64,000 bases of DNA, from assembly GCF_004124235.1 (NCBI RefSeq), contig NZ_CP032487.1, forward strand, positions 3,596,001-3,660,000, given 5' to 3'. Below, piece by piece: positions 43,400-53,448 of this stretch (positions within the stretch are counted from its first letter, which is position 1; each line of letters begins with the position of its first letter). The stretch comes from Yersinia hibernica (GTDB taxonomy: Bacteria > Pseudomonadota > Gammaproteobacteria > Enterobacterales > Enterobacteriaceae). The position numbers and the translations under genes are program-made. The notes under the pieces are model-generated. The model had not been told where the DNA came from. It made no database searches and worked only from the letters and a program-made list of their open reading frames with translations.

Positions 43400-43951
43400 T
43401 TATTCAGGAAATACTGGACGTAATGCATCCAGAAAATGAGCCAGGGTTGAGGCCAATAATGTGCGTTTTCCGCGGCCAAACTCTTCTAATACAACATTGC
43501 CACTGACATTACACAGTGAGGCCATGGTCATTTCCGATGCTGTGGTCGCCAAAAACAGCGTCGGTGAGAGTTTCAGCCTTTTCTGGGTCACCAGATGGCC
43601 AATGAGATTTTCCTGTAAACGGATAAAATCATCTTCACTCCAAACTTGCAGCAAGGTAAAGCGGTGATCGCCTAAATCAGCATGCATATCCCCAGCATAT
43701 TGCTGAGTGTAAAACTCATGAATATCTGGATGAAGCTGAATCTCTAGCGCCCGCTCAATATTGGCAAGATTGGCATCAACGGCGAAAGGTTGCGGCAACC
43801 AAAATACCTGATTATCCTGCGTTTCCACCGTGCAGGGAGAGGGAACGCCATACAACTCCTCACTGGCGGGTGGGCGGCCGGTTTGCTGCTGCCATAAATC
43901 AATGTAGCGCTGGGTAAAGCTCTTGAGTGCCGTTGAAACGTTCTGCTCCAT
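43400..43951 (-). CDS. syd: SecY-interacting protein Syd
   Basis: Syd is a peripheral cytoplasmic protein that binds SecY and can dissociate faulty translocons. From ATG 43951 ([18 protein letters not shown]) it is 183 aa. An ATG five codons upstream is also in frame. The conserved [34 protein letters not shown] and [14 protein letters not shown] match E. coli. It is divergent from queF and precedes csrB. Confidence 0.94.
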   Translation of the reverse strand: MEQNVSTALKSFTQRYIDLWQQQTGRPPASEELYGVPSPCTVETQDNQVFWLPQPFAVDANLANIERALEIQLHPDIHEFYTQQYAGDMHADLGDHRFTLLQVWSEDDFIRLQENLIGHLVTQKRLKLSPTLFLATTASEMTMASLCNVSGNVVLEEFGRGKRTLLASTLAHFLDALRPVFPE

Positions 43952-44080
43952 TCTTCTTCTCTGCATCGCGGCGGCTTAAGTGCACCAAGGTGAGGGTCAT
44001 CTTCACCTAGAAATACAGTTAAACGCGGCATTAATTGATAAACTATTGCTATTGTACCTTTCTCTTATCATGGGAACAGC

Positions 44081-44926
44081 ATGTCTTCATATCAAGACCA
44101 CAAAGCTCTGGCACAACTGACGCTGGGCAAACCCACGGCGTATCGCGATCACTATGATGTCACCTTATTGCAGGCCGTACCACGGAGCATGAACCGCGAG
44201 CCTCTGGGGTTATATCCCGATAACCTGCCTTTTCATGGCGCGGACATCTGGACATTATATGAGCTGTCTTGGCTAAACAGTAAGGGCTTGCCGCAGGTTG
44301 CGGTAGGTGAAATAAGTCTCAGTGCCGACAGTATTAATCTCATTGAATCAAAGAGTTTCAAGCTTTATCTCAACAGTTTCAACCAAACAGCATTTACTGA
44401 CTGGGAAAGTGTACGCGGCACTTTACAACAGGATTTATCCGCCTGCGCTCAAGGGGATGTCAATGTCAGGCTATACCGGCTGGACGAATTGGCGCATCAA
44501 CCGATCGCCAATTTCTCGGGAGAATGTCTGGATGAGCAAGATATCAGCATCGATAGCTATGAATTCAGCACCGACTACCTGCAAGGCGCTACAGGTAAAA
44601 ATCACGTCGAAGAGAGCTTAGTCAGCCACTTACTTAAATCTAACTGCCTGATAACCCACCAACCCGATTGGGGCTCCGTGCAAATCAGCTACAGTGGCCC
44701 ACAGATAAACCGGGAAGCCCTACTGCGCTATCTGGTCTCTTTCCGCCATCATAATGAATTTCACGAGCAATGTGTCGAGCGTATTTTCAATGATATCATG
44801 AACTTGTGTCAGCCAAAAACACTGTCAGTGTATGCGCGCTATACCCGCCGTGGGGGGCTAGATATCAACCCATGGCGATCCAATACTGACTTTTTGCCAC
44901 CAACTGGCCGTCTGGCACGGCAATAA
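44081..44926 (+). CDS. queF: NADPH-dependent 7-cyano-7-deazaguanine reductase
   Basis: QueF reduces preQ0 to preQ1, a step in making the queuosine tRNA base. The 281-aa protein is the long, bimodular form. The N-terminal module has the QueF motif region near [15 protein letters not shown], and the catalytic cysteine is in [15 protein letters not shown] (about 189) of the C-terminal module. Length is near E. coli (282). It starts downstream of a short spacer divergent from syd. Confidence 0.96.
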   Translation: MSSYQDHKALAQLTLGKPTAYRDHYDVTLLQAVPRSMNREPLGLYPDNLPFHGADIWTLYELSWLNSKGLPQVAVGEISLSADSINLIESKSFKLYLNSFNQTAFTDWESVRGTLQQDLSACAQGDVNVRLYRLDELAHQPIANFSGECLDEQDISIDSYEFSTDYLQGATGKNHVEESLVSHLLKSNCLITHQPDWGSVQISYSGPQINREALLRYLVSFRHHNEFHEQCVERIFNDIMNLCQPKTLSVYARYTRRGGLDINPWRSNTDFLPPTGRLARQ

Positions 44927-45112
44927 ATGCGGGCATATACGCAACTTTATCACCAGTGACACGTTAGTATTGGCAAAAAGTCAGCGGCGACGTTAAGGTT
45001 AACTATAGGTTCCTGATGCTATTTTCAGTATAAAAATCAGTAATGGATACTTAATGGCCTCTCTGATATTCCGCGGAAAACAGAAAGCAGCACTCTGATA
45101 CACTGGCACTAC

Positions 45113-45128
45113 CACCCCTCTTGGGGTG
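45113..45128 (+). other. Hairpin immediately upstream of the ppnN ribosome-binding site
   Basis: CACCCC/GGGGTG with a TCTT loop lies directly before AAGGAG (45131-45136). It could affect ribosome access to the TTG start of ppnN, but no T tract follows, so it is not a terminator. Function unknown. Confidence 0.45.
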
Positions 45129-45141
45129 TAAAGGAGTAACT

Positions 45142-46506
45142 TTGATTACACATATCAGCCCACTCGGCTCAATGGATCTGTTATCACAGCTAGAAGTGGA
45201 TATGCTCAAACGTACAGCCAGCAGTGATCTGTACCGTTTATTCCGTAATTGCTCATTGGCTGTTCTTAACTCAGGTAGCCTGACAGACAACAGCAAAGAG
45301 CTTTTATCTCGCTATGAAACCTTTGATATCAATGTGCTTCGCCGCGAACGCGGTGTAAAACTCGAACTGGTGAACCCACCAGAGCATGCTTTTGTCGATG
45401 GGAAAATTATCCGCTCCTTGCAAGCAAACCTGTTTGCAGTCTTGCGTGACATTCTATTTGTGAATGGTCAAATTGTTAATGCTGGGCGTTTCCAACATCT
45501 GAATATGGAAAGCTCCAGCCATTTGACCAATTTGGTATTTTCTATTTTACGTAATGCCCGCGCACTGCATCTTGATGAAGATCCCAATATGATTGTGTGT
45601 TGGGGGGGCCATTCAATCAATGAAACCGAATACTTGTACGCCCGTAAAGTGGGCAGCCAACTGGGTTTGCGTGAATTGAACATCTGTACCGGCTGTGGCC
45701 CTGGAGCCATGGAAGCCCCTATGAAGGGTGCGGCTGTTGGTCATGCCCAACAACGTTACAGACAAGGGCGTTTTATTGGTATGACGGAGCCGTCAATCAT
45801 TGCAGCAGAGCCGCCAAACCCGCTAGTCAATGAGCTGATTATCATGCCAGACATTGAAAAACGGCTGGAAGCTTTCGTCCGTATCGCCCATGGCATCATT
45901 ATTTTCCCTGGCGGCGTGGGGACGGCGGAAGAATTGCTCTACTTGTTAGGTATTTTGATGAACCCGCATAACAGTGAGCAGGTTTTGCCCCTGATCCTGA
46001 CCGGCCCGAAAGAGAGCGCAGATTACTTCAGAGTCGTGGACGAATTCATCATGAACACACTTGGTGATGAGGCACGGAAATACTACCAGATAATTATTGA
46101 TGACCCGGATGAAGTCGCCCGTCAGATGAAGAAAGCGATGCCATTGGTGAAAGAGAATCGCCGTAATAGCGGTGATGCTTATAGCTTCAACTGGTCTATT
46201 CGTATCGAGCCTGATTTGCAACATCCATTCGAGCCGACTCACGAGAATATGGCCAATCTGGACTTATCGCATAATCAAGCACCAGAAAAGCTGGCCGCTG
46301 CATTGCGTCGTGCTTTCTCTGGTATTGTGGCCGGAAATGTAAAAGAAGTGGGGATTCATGCAATTGAAGCTCACGGGCCATTCAAATTACACGGTGACCC
46401 GTTGCTGATGAAGCACATGGACCAATTGTTGCAAGGTTTTATCGCGCAATACCGTATGAAGTTACCGGGCAGTGCTTATACACCTTGCTATGAGATTTGT
46501 AGTTAA
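45142..46506 (+). CDS. ppnN: Pyrimidine/purine nucleotide 5'-monophosphate nucleosidase PpnN
   Basis: PpnN (YgdH) hydrolyses nucleoside monophosphates to base plus ribose 5-phosphate and is stimulated by (p)ppGpp in E. coli. I chose TTG 45142 (reading [18 protein letters not shown]), with AAGGAG 5 nt upstream, giving 454 aa, exactly the E. coli length. The LOG-family core has [14 protein letters not shown] and the PGGVGTAEE motif. Flanking N- and C-terminal domains bind the alarmone. It lies after queF as in E. coli. Confidence 0.95.
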   Translation: MITHISPLGSMDLLSQLEVDMLKRTASSDLYRLFRNCSLAVLNSGSLTDNSKELLSRYETFDINVLRRERGVKLELVNPPEHAFVDGKIIRSLQANLFAVLRDILFVNGQIVNAGRFQHLNMESSSHLTNLVFSILRNARALHLDEDPNMIVCWGGHSINETEYLYARKVGSQLGLRELNICTGCGPGAMEAPMKGAAVGHAQQRYRQGRFIGMTEPSIIAAEPPNPLVNELIIMPDIEKRLEAFVRIAHGIIIFPGGVGTAEELLYLLGILMNPHNSEQVLPLILTGPKESADYFRVVDEFIMNTLGDEARKYYQIIIDDPDEVARQMKKAMPLVKENRRNSGDAYSFNWSIRIEPDLQHPFEPTHENMANLDLSHNQAPEKLAAALRRAFSGIVAGNVKEVGIHAIEAHGPFKLHGDPLLMKHMDQLLQGFIAQYRMKLPGSAYTPCYEICS

Positions 46507-46651
46507 AGAATAAATCACTGTCACTTGTCGCGCTGGTGCTAACTCTCGGCCAACGCTACCAGGGAGTTGCTTGAGCACCATCTGGCTCACGTTTTATAGC
46601 AAAGAGGGGGCCGATAAGATAGCCCTTATGGAATAGGTTCTAAAACAACCC

Positions 46652-47407
46652 ATGCAAATCCACCTTCTTATTGTTGATGCCCTCAATCTGGTTCGTCGCA
46701 TTCACGCAGTGCAAGGTTCGCCTTGCATTAATGCTTGTCAACATGGGTTACAACAGCTTATTTCACATAGCCGGCCAACACATGCAGTCGCCGTGTTTGA
46801 TGAAGATGACCGCTCGGATAGCTGGCGTCATCAATGTCTGCCCGACTATAAAGCGGGCCGCTCACCGATGCCCGATAATCTGCAACAAGAAATGCCCCTT
46901 ATTCGCGAGGCATTTATTTCATTAGGGGTGAATTGCTGGCATTCGCCGGGTAATGAAGCTGATGACCTGGCCGCGACATTGGCGGCTAAAGTCAGTAATG
47001 CTGGGCATCAGGTTACCATTGTTTCAACCGACAAAGGTTATTGCCAACTGTTAGCACCGAATGTACAGATTCGCGATTACTTCCAAAAACGCTGGCTGGA
47101 TATGCCATTCGTAAAGCAAGAATTTGGCGTGTTACCGCACCAATTACCTGACTACTGGGGGCTTGCCGGCATCAGCAGCAGTAAAATCCCCGGTGTCGCA
47201 GGTATTGGAGCAAAAACCGCCGCGTTGTTATTGCAACAAGCCAATAGTCTGGCGGAGCTTTATCACAATCTAGACTCAGTTCCGGAGAAGTGGCGCAAAA
47301 AGTTGCAACAACATCAAGAAATGGCTTTTATTTGCAAACAAATAGCAACACTTAAAACTGATTTGCCATTAACTGGCAATTTGCAGCAGCTACGTTTAAA
47401 TAAATGA
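46652..47407 (+). CDS. xni: Flap endonuclease Xni (exonuclease IX)
   Basis: Xni (ExoIX) is a homologue of the 5'-nuclease domain of DNA polymerase I, a structure-specific flap endonuclease that lacks some of the metal-binding acids. The 251-aa protein ([20 protein letters not shown]) equals E. coli and keeps [30 protein letters not shown] and the H3TH region [21 protein letters not shown]. In E. coli sdaC and sdaB lie between ppnN and xni, and they are absent here. Confidence 0.94.
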   Translation: MQIHLLIVDALNLVRRIHAVQGSPCINACQHGLQQLISHSRPTHAVAVFDEDDRSDSWRHQCLPDYKAGRSPMPDNLQQEMPLIREAFISLGVNCWHSPGNEADDLAATLAAKVSNAGHQVTIVSTDKGYCQLLAPNVQIRDYFQKRWLDMPFVKQEFGVLPHQLPDYWGLAGISSSKIPGVAGIGAKTAALLLQQANSLAELYHNLDSVPEKWRKKLQQHQEMAFICKQIATLKTDLPLTGNLQQLRLNK

Positions 47408-47414
47408 CCACAAT

Positions 47415-47443
47415 CTAAAAAACCAAGGGGCCATTGGCCCCTT
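47415..47443 (-). terminator. Terminator between xni and rlmM
   Basis: AAGGGGCCA/TGGCCCCTT is a near-perfect palindrome. On the minus strand it is followed by GGTTTTTT, ending the rlmM transcript. On the plus strand there is no T tract, but the stem may still slow xni transcription. Confidence 0.85.
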
Positions 47444-47460
47444 ATGTATATCATCCGATG

Positions 47461-48567
47461 TTAGAAGCGCTCGTCACGGCGGCCTGGTGCACCAGACCAA
47501 ATTCGCCGTACATGCACCGTGACTTCTTCACGGTCATGATAGAGTTGTTTGGCATGAATGTGAGCATTAATGCCATTTTCTTTTAGCTGCTCATCAATCA
47601 TTCCTAAATTCTCCGCAACAACCTCAAAACGTTTTTTCATCGGCAACTTCAGGTTAAAAATCGCCTCACGGCACCACCCATTGACCAACCATTTGATAAT
47701 AAGCTGGGTGACTTTAGCCGGTTTCTCCACCATATCGCACACCAACCAATAAATATTGCTGCGCGTTGGCTCATATTTAAAACCATCGACACGGTGATGT
47801 GTTACCTGCCCGGTATCCATCAAACTTTGTGCCATCGAGCCGTTATCAATGGCCTGAACCATCATACTGCGCTGCACTAATTGATAAGTCCAACCGCCGG
47901 GGCAAGCACCTAAATCCACAGCATGCATACCACTGGCTAAACGCTCTTCCCATTCATCAGCGGGGATAAACACATGGAAAGCTTCCTCCAGTTTTAAAGT
48001 CGAGCGGCTTGGCGCATCAGATGGAAACTTAAGACGCGGGATCCCCATATAGAATGGGGAGTTATTGTTGCTATATGAATAGCCAACATAGCAGCAACCA
48101 GGCGCTATAAAGAATACATGCACCACCGGCCGATGAGGATTCTCACGAGCAGACAGGATTTTTTGTTCGCGCAGGGCATTACGCAGTGGTACCGTTAACT
48201 TACGGCAAAACTTAAGTAACTCTTTGCTTTCATTGGTATCAGCAACTTCAACACGCAGTTCACCGGCTTTCTCGACAACACCAACTAACATGCCAACAAT
48301 GGGAGAAACGCGATCTTCTGCTGGCAAATCCTTCAATAACTCACCTACCACCATCATCTGGCGCGCAAAAATCAATTCGCGGAAAGGCACTTCACGAATC
48401 AAACGATCTGCATCTTCCAACTGATAGCACTCAAACAGCACATAACCACTGTTTTCTTTCACCCGCGCAAAACCAAAGATTTCAAGCTGTGCTGCTTTGG
48501 CGGTAATTTCTGCTGCGCACTCTTTCTCAAAGCCAGCGCGGCAATATAAAGCAATTTTATTATTCAT
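47461..48567 (-). CDS. rlmM: 23S rRNA 2'-O-ribose C2498 methyltransferase
   Basis: RlmM (YgdE) methylates the 2'-OH of C2498 in 23S rRNA with S-adenosylmethionine. The 368-aa protein (E. coli 366) has an N-terminal THUMP-like RNA-binding domain and a Rossmann methyltransferase domain with [15 protein letters not shown] (about 218-232). The catalytic K-D-K-E type residues are spread through the C-terminal half. Its ATG lies within the ygdD 3' end, so the two are coupled. Confidence 0.96.
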   Translation of the reverse strand: MNNKIALYCRAGFEKECAAEITAKAAQLEIFGFARVKENSGYVLFECYQLEDADRLIREVPFRELIFARQMMVVGELLKDLPAEDRVSPIVGMLVGVVEKAGELRVEVADTNESKELLKFCRKLTVPLRNALREQKILSARENPHRPVVHVFFIAPGCCYVGYSYSNNNSPFYMGIPRLKFPSDAPSRSTLKLEEAFHVFIPADEWEERLASGMHAVDLGACPGGWTYQLVQRSMMVQAIDNGSMAQSLMDTGQVTHHRVDGFKYEPTRSNIYWLVCDMVEKPAKVTQLIIKWLVNGWCREAIFNLKLPMKKRFEVVAENLGMIDEQLKENGINAHIHAKQLYHDREEVTVHVRRIWSGAPGRRDERF

Positions 48568-48961
48568 GGCGTTCTGCCCTTTTTCTTAGACGCAGCGCGC
48601 CAATCAACATCAAAATCCATCCCGCCAGAAAACATACTCCGCCCACTGGCGTGATATATACCCATAGTTTCAGGTGCGATAGCGCCAGGCAGTATAAACT
48701 GCCACTAAAAAGTAGCGTTCCGAGCGCTAACAAGGCCCCACTCCAGTAAAACCAAATACTTATCTGCCGTTGCATTGCAACAGCAAGTGCCAGGATTGCC
48801 AAAGTATGGAACCCCTGATACTCAAGCCCGGTACGGACCCAAGCCATTTCATTCGGCCCTAAAGAGGCACTCAATACATGGGCCCCAAAGGCGCCGAAAG
48901 CAACATAGAAAAAACCGCTCAGGGCGGCAAATATCAGCATTAAACGACCATTCATCGCCAT
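48560..48961 (-). CDS. ygdD: DUF423 family inner-membrane protein YgdD
   Basis: This 133-aa protein has about four membrane helices (residues 5-27, 45-60, 68-92 and 97-120) and matches E. coli YgdD ([25 protein letters not shown]). Function is unknown. It lies between gcvA and rlmM, as in E. coli, and overlaps rlmM by 8 bp. Confidence 0.92.
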   Translation of the reverse strand: MAMNGRLMLIFAALSGFFYVAFGAFGAHVLSASLGPNEMAWVRTGLEYQGFHTLAILALAVAMQRQISIWFYWSGALLALGTLLFSGSLYCLALSHLKLWVYITPVGGVCFLAGWILMLIGALRLRKRAERHE

Positions 48962-48997
48962 TAACCTTAAATTAATATCGCTGGGTAATAATTAAAA

Positions 48998-49915
48998 TTA
49001 GTTGTCGTAGCGAAAGCGTAGCTTTTCCTGCTCACTCGCGGCTCTTGCCAGTATCCATTGACGAAAGGCGGCTATTTTACCCAGTTCTGCCTGGCTGTCA
49101 TGACAAACCAGATAAAAAGCATTTTTGCTGACCAAAACATCATTAAATGGACACACTAATCGGCCCGCCTCAATCTCAGATTGAGCCATAACGTTATTCA
49201 CCAACGCAATACCTTGCCCATGAACAGCGGCCTGAACCACCATCGCACTGTGGCTAAATATCGGGCCTTGCTGCACATTAATCTGTGGCACCCCCAATTG
49301 ACGGGTGTATGCCAGCCAATCTCGGCGGGAAGTATCATGCAACAAGGTATGATTAGCCAGATCTGCCGGTACTTTTAATCCATTCTCGCCCATTAATAGG
49401 CTGGGAGCACAAACAGGGAGCAAAAATTCAGCATACAGACGTTCAGTGCGCAAACCCGTCCAATTGCCCCGGCCATAAAATATCGCGACATCGACGTCAT
49501 CGGCCAGTTTGTCCTCTTCCCTATCGACCGCCTGAATCCTGACGTCAATCCCCGGATAAGCCGCATTGAATCCCGAGAGGCGGGGAACCAGCCATTGAAT
49601 AGCAAAACTGGGGGGCAGACTAACAGTGAGAGCGCCCTTCGCGCTACGGGCTTGCAGCTTGCGAGTGGCTTCATTGATAGAGGTAAAAATCTCTTTGATG
49701 TCGAGATAATAGTTTTGGCCCTCTTCAGTCAGCAGCAAAGAACGATTTCGGCGACGGAACAGTTTTAGTCCGAGGAAATCCTCCAATGACTTTATCTGGT
49801 GGCTAACAGCTGCTTGCGTGACAAATAATTCATCAGCCGCTTTAGTAAAACTCAGGTGGCGTGCAGCCGCATCAAAGACCCGCAAGGCGTTCAGTGGTGG
49901 TAATCGTTTTGACAT
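48998..49915 (-). CDS. gcvA: LysR-type regulator of the glycine cleavage system, GcvA
   Basis: GcvA activates gcvTHP and gcvB when glycine is high and represses them (with GcvR) when it is low. The 305-aa protein equals E. coli. The N-terminal winged helix-turn-helix (MSKRLPPLNALRVFDAAARH, residues 1-60, with FTKAADELFVTQAAVSHQI) is followed by a substrate-binding domain of two lobes. It is divergent from the gcvB small-RNA gene, so both are controlled from the same 127-bp spacer. Confidence 0.97.
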   Translation of the reverse strand: MSKRLPPLNALRVFDAAARHLSFTKAADELFVTQAAVSHQIKSLEDFLGLKLFRRRNRSLLLTEEGQNYYLDIKEIFTSINEATRKLQARSAKGALTVSLPPSFAIQWLVPRLSGFNAAYPGIDVRIQAVDREEDKLADDVDVAIFYGRGNWTGLRTERLYAEFLLPVCAPSLLMGENGLKVPADLANHTLLHDTSRRDWLAYTRQLGVPQINVQQGPIFSHSAMVVQAAVHGQGIALVNNVMAQSEIEAGRLVCPFNDVLVSKNAFYLVCHDSQAELGKIAAFRQWILARAASEQEKLRFRYDN

Positions 49916-49970
49916 GAATTGGATACTTTTTTATAACGGCTCACCTTCAGGCGAAACCCTTTGTTTACTT

Positions 49971-50036
49971 ATTAGTTTTTATAATCCGAGACATTATAAA
50001 TTGTCCGTTGATGATGTGCCAGCAAATACCTATAGT
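49971..50036 (+). promoter_or_regulatory. gcvB promoter and GcvA control region
   Basis: A -35 TTGATG (50008-50013) and -10 TATAGT (50031-50036), 17 bp apart, place transcription start at 50043, the GcvB 5' end. ATTAG at 49971-49975 (CTAAT on the other strand) is the core of a GcvA site. Autoregulation of gcvA is expected from the same region. Confidence 0.8.
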
Positions 50037-50042
50037 GGCGGC

Positions 50043-50247
50043 ACTTCCCAAGCCGGAACGAAAAGTAGGTTTAGTATCCAGGTACTGAAATGCTTTTGGC
50101 TTTGTGGTTGTGATGTTGTGTTTGCAAATGGTCTGGTGTGCCAGACATAGTAGCTAAGCTACTGTTTTTTTTCACTTCCTGTACATTTACCCTGTCTGTC
50201 CATAGTGATTTTATGCAGCACCGCTAATTTTTGCGGTGCTTTTTTTT
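50043..50247 (+). ncRNA. gcvB: GcvB small RNA
   Basis: GcvB is an Hfq-dependent RNA that represses many amino-acid and peptide transport mRNAs. This copy is about 205 nt. It begins ACTTCCCAAGCCGGAACGAA, has the G/U-rich R1 linker (GGTTGTGATGTTGTG, 50105-50119), the CACTTCCTGTACATTTACCC region (R2, from about 50174) that is identical to E. coli, and a terminator stem GCACCGC/GCGGTGC followed by eight T. R1 looks shorter than in E. coli K-12 as I recall it. Confidence 0.95.
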
Positions 50248-50374
50248 GCCCTATTTTCAGCGCTTAAATGTAAGCACCACTTTGTATTGCACAGAGTTAA
50301 GCTTAAATTTAAGTTGTTGCAGAGGGTTTCTAAGCCGAATCAGCCTGCTTTTTAAGAACAACTTCGGGGTTTAA
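50248..50374. other. Spacer between gcvB and ygdI
   Basis: The bases between the GcvB terminator and the end of ygdI hold no gene, clear terminator or repeat that I can see. Confidence 0.5.
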
Positions 50375-50596
50375 CTACTTGCCCTCAGCCATTTCTTTGA
50401 CTTCTGAACGGTTAATTTGCTGTTCAGTGCCATTGGCATCGATGTAGCTTATCATCCCAGTGTCATCATCTACTTTAGGTTTACCATCAGCAACGATAGT
50501 GCGACCATCATTAGTGTGCATGACATAATTGCTTGAACAGGCGGCTAAGGTAAAAGTGAGCATAAGTGCAGAAATGACGGCAGCTGTCTTTTTCAT
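50375..50596 (-). CDS. ygdI: YgdI/YgdR family lipoprotein
   Basis: This 73-aa small lipoprotein has lipobox LAAC (Cys20) and the compact beta-barrel-like YgdI domain YVMHTNDGRTIVADGKPKVD...GMISYIDANG (DUF903). Function is unknown. A GGAGTCACCC ribosome-binding site precedes the ATG. It is located between gcvB and csdA as in E. coli. Confidence 0.92.
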   Translation of the reverse strand: MKKTAAVISALMLTFTLAACSSNYVMHTNDGRTIVADGKPKVDDDTGMISYIDANGTEQQINRSEVKEMAEGK

Positions 50597-50778
50597 GGGT
50601 GACTCCTTGCAGATTAAAATGCTAAAAAAATCGCTTTAATTACCAGACAAATGGTTATGTCCGTTACTATTCAGCATAACCATCTTGTGACATATTGCCA
50701 GTTATCAGGGCCATTTGTGGGCTAATTGCGGCTAAAATGAGACAGTTCCGAAGTGAACCAAAGGATGCGAACAATAGA

Positions 50779-51984
50779 ATGAAGTCTTTTAATCCAACGG
50801 ATTTTCGCCTGGAATTCCCGGCAATTAGCGATGAAATAATCTATCTGGATAGCGCAGCGACCGCCTTGAAACCACGTGCCATGATTGAAGCTATCCAGCT
50901 GTTTTATCAGCAAGACTCCGCCACAGTGCATCGCAGTCAACATCAATCGGCATTGTCATTGACCGTTCGTTTTGAAGAAACCCGCCAGCAGGTAGCAGAC
51001 TTTATCAATGCGCCAGAAGCAGAAAATATTGTTTGGACCAGGGGCACCACCGAAGCCATTAATCTGGTAGCGCAAAGCTATGCCCGCCCCCGCCTACAAA
51101 CGGGGGATGAAATCATTGTCAGTGAGGCAGAACATCATGCCAACTTAATACCCTGGCTTATGGTTGCGGAACAAACCGGTGCCAGAATAATTAAGTGGCC
51201 TATTGGCCTCGATTATCTACCTGATTTACAACAATTACCGCAGTTATTGAACCATAAAACTCGCATATTAGCGCTCGGCCAGATGTCGAATGTCACTGGT
51301 GGCCGCCCACCATTAGCAGAGGCCATTGAGCTCGCCCATCAATATGGCTGCATCGTCATGGTGGATGGCGCACAAGGAATTGTTCATAGCCCGGCAGATG
51401 TTCAAGCTCTTGATATTGATTTTTATGCTTTTTCTGCCCACAAATTGTATGGGCCTACGGGCCTTGGCGCACTGTATGGCAAGGCCGAGTTGCTGCAAGA
51501 AATGCCCGCATGGCAAGGCGGTGGCAAAATGCTCACTCATGCCTCATTTGGCGGTTTTACCCCCCATGAAGTGCCTTACCGCTTTGAAGCCGGGACGCCA
51601 AATATTGCCGGGGTGATTGGGTTATCGGCTGTGCTCAGTTGGCTGGAACATATTGATTTGGACGAAGCTGAGATTTATAGCCAACACCTAGCGACATTGG
51701 CGGAGCATAAGCTGGCTAAATTACCGGGTTTTCGTAGTTTCCGTTGTCAGCAATCAAGCCTGCTGGCATTCACTTTTGATGGTGTTCACCATAGTGACTT
51801 AGTCACATTATTAGCAGAGCAGGGCATCGCGCTACGCGCCGGGCAGCATTGCGCACAGCCATTAATGGCGGCGTTGGGCGTCAGTGGTAGCCTGCGTGCT
51901 TCATTTGCAGCCTACAATACAGAAAATGATGTTGAAACACTGTGTATAGCGCTCGGCAAAGCACTGGAATTATTGCAAGATTAA
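50779..51984 (+). CDS. csdA: Cysteine desulfurase CsdA
   Basis: CsdA takes sulfur from cysteine as a persulfide and passes it to CsdE and TcdA. From ATG 50779 (MKSFNPTDFRLEFPAISDEI) it is 401 aa, the E. coli length. The upstream in-frame extension to 50695 is not conserved. The SufS-type fold has Lys222 in FSAHKLYGPTG for PLP and the active-site Cys358 in RAGQHCAQP. It is followed by csdE 55 bp on. Confidence 0.96.
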   Translation: MKSFNPTDFRLEFPAISDEIIYLDSAATALKPRAMIEAIQLFYQQDSATVHRSQHQSALSLTVRFEETRQQVADFINAPEAENIVWTRGTTEAINLVAQSYARPRLQTGDEIIVSEAEHHANLIPWLMVAEQTGARIIKWPIGLDYLPDLQQLPQLLNHKTRILALGQMSNVTGGRPPLAEAIELAHQYGCIVMVDGAQGIVHSPADVQALDIDFYAFSAHKLYGPTGLGALYGKAELLQEMPAWQGGGKMLTHASFGGFTPHEVPYRFEAGTPNIAGVIGLSAVLSWLEHIDLDEAEIYSQHLATLAEHKLAKLPGFRSFRCQQSSLLAFTFDGVHHSDLVTLLAEQGIALRAGQHCAQPLMAALGVSGSLRASFAAYNTENDVETLCIALGKALELLQD

Positions 51985-52039
51985 GCACCTATAAAAAACT
52001 TACTAGATAAATATCAACTGGCTATAACACGAGAATATC

Positions 52040-52474
52040 ATGATTGCTCCACACCCTTTTGGTCGCGATATCACGGCGACAAAGTTACTCGAGACTTTCA
52101 GTGCCCATAAACAGTGGGAAGATCGCTATCGCCAGTTAATCTTGCTGGCCAAGCAACTTCCGCCATTGCCAGAATCATTGAAACAAAATGAGCTGGAGCT
52201 GACGGGGTGTGAAAATCGAGTCTGGCTGGGGCATGAGTGCTTGCCGGATGGCCGCTTACATTTCTACGGTGACAGCGAAGGCCGCATTGTTCGTGGGTTG
52301 CTGGCGATTATTCTCACCGCGGTAGAGGGTAAAAAGCCACAGCAAATATTGGCCGAGGATCCTTTGGCATTGTTTGAACAGTTAGGATTACGCCAGCAAT
52401 TAAGCACCTCGCGCGCCAGCGGTTTGCAGGCCTTAGCGCAAGGGGTGCAAGCAATTGCCGCCCAATATAGCTAG
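52040..52474 (+). CDS. csdE: Sulfur acceptor protein CsdE
   Basis: CsdE accepts sulfur from CsdA on a cysteine (LTGCENRVWLG, Cys57 here, Cys61 in E. coli) and raises CsdA activity. The 144-aa SufE-like protein has GDSEGRIVRGLLAIIL and LGLRQQLSTSRASGLQALAQG. It is in an operon with csdA. Nearby tcdA is the natural partner of this system. Confidence 0.95.
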   Translation: MIAPHPFGRDITATKLLETFSAHKQWEDRYRQLILLAKQLPPLPESLKQNELELTGCENRVWLGHECLPDGRLHFYGDSEGRIVRGLLAIILTAVEGKKPQQILAEDPLALFEQLGLRQQLSTSRASGLQALAQGVQAIAAQYS

Positions 52475-52532
52475 CCAATTGGCGGCAGCGATGGTTAACC
52501 GTAGCGTTAAGTGATTGGGTTAATCATGGTGA

Positions 52533-53342
52533 CTATTGCCCCTGGCGAGCCGCTTTTGCCATCATTTTTTTCAATGCATGGGACACCGCAACAAAGCCAA
52601 AAGTGGCGGTGACCATCGTCGCCGAACCAAAACCTGAAGTACAATCCATCTTCTTCGGCCCTTCAGCTGTGCTGCGCGATGCACACACCGAGCCATCACT
52701 CTGCGGGTAAACTAATGGTTCGCTGGAGAAAACACAATCGATCCCCAGTTTGCCTTTGCTGTTTTTCACCACGTTGAAATCATTTTTCAGCCTTTCACGC
52801 AGCTTCGCCGCTAAAGGGTCCTGAATGGTTTTCGCCAAATCCACCACTTCAATGCGGGTCGGGTCGATTTGCCCACCAGCGCCTCCCGTCGTCACTACCG
52901 GGATTTTATAACGGCGGCAATAGGACAACAGGGCTGCTTTGGGGCGCACACTATCAATGGCATCAATAACATAGCTAAAGTTTTTATCTAAAAGCTCTGC
53001 AACATTATCCGCAGTAATAAAATCATCAATACAAGTTACTTGGCATTCCGGATTGATGGCCAGAATGCGTTCCGCCATAACCTCTGTTTTAGCCTGCCCA
53101 ACATGGCTGCGTAAAGCATGAATTTGGCGATTGGTATTAGTGACGCAGACATCATCCATATCAATCAATGTAATCGCGCCAATCCCAGTACGGGCCAGTG
53201 CTTCTGCCGCCCATGAACCCACACCACCAATACCGATAACGCAAACATGCGCCTGCGAAAAAAGTGCCAGTGCCTGCTGCCCATACAGGCGAGCAATACC
53301 GCCAAATCGCTGTTGGTAAGCTTCCGAATGGGCTGTGTTCAT
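52533..53342 (-). CDS. tcdA: tRNA threonylcarbamoyladenosine dehydratase TcdA
   Basis: TcdA (CsdL) converts t6A37 to the cyclic ct6A37 in ANN-decoding tRNAs. The 269-aa E1-like enzyme has the ATP-binding loop VIGIGGVGSWAAEAL (35-49) and conserved RLYGQQALALF near the N terminus. It works with CsdA/CsdE, which lie convergent to it. Together with trmO in this window it contributes to processing of the same t6A nucleotide. Confidence 0.95.
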   Translation of the reverse strand: MNTAHSEAYQQRFGGIARLYGQQALALFSQAHVCVIGIGGVGSWAAEALARTGIGAITLIDMDDVCVTNTNRQIHALRSHVGQAKTEVMAERILAINPECQVTCIDDFITADNVAELLDKNFSYVIDAIDSVRPKAALLSYCRRYKIPVVTTGGAGGQIDPTRIEVVDLAKTIQDPLAAKLRERLKNDFNVVKNSKGKLGIDCVFSSEPLVYPQSDGSVCASRSTAEGPKKMDCTSGFGSATMVTATFGFVAVSHALKKMMAKAARQGQ

Positions 53343-53390
53343 AGACTTGTTACCTTCATCACTGGATTACCTTTATAACAATACGAATAC

Positions 53391-53410
53391 AAAAGCGGCC
53401 AGTTGGCCGC
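53391..53410 (-). terminator. Hairpin after mltA
   Basis: GCGGCCAACTGGCCGC forms a 6-bp stem on the minus strand followed by TTTT, 39 bp past mltA. It is a likely though short terminator. Confidence 0.6.
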
Positions 53411-53448
53411 CTGAGAAAGAGTAAAATCAATCACATCAAACGGCCGGT

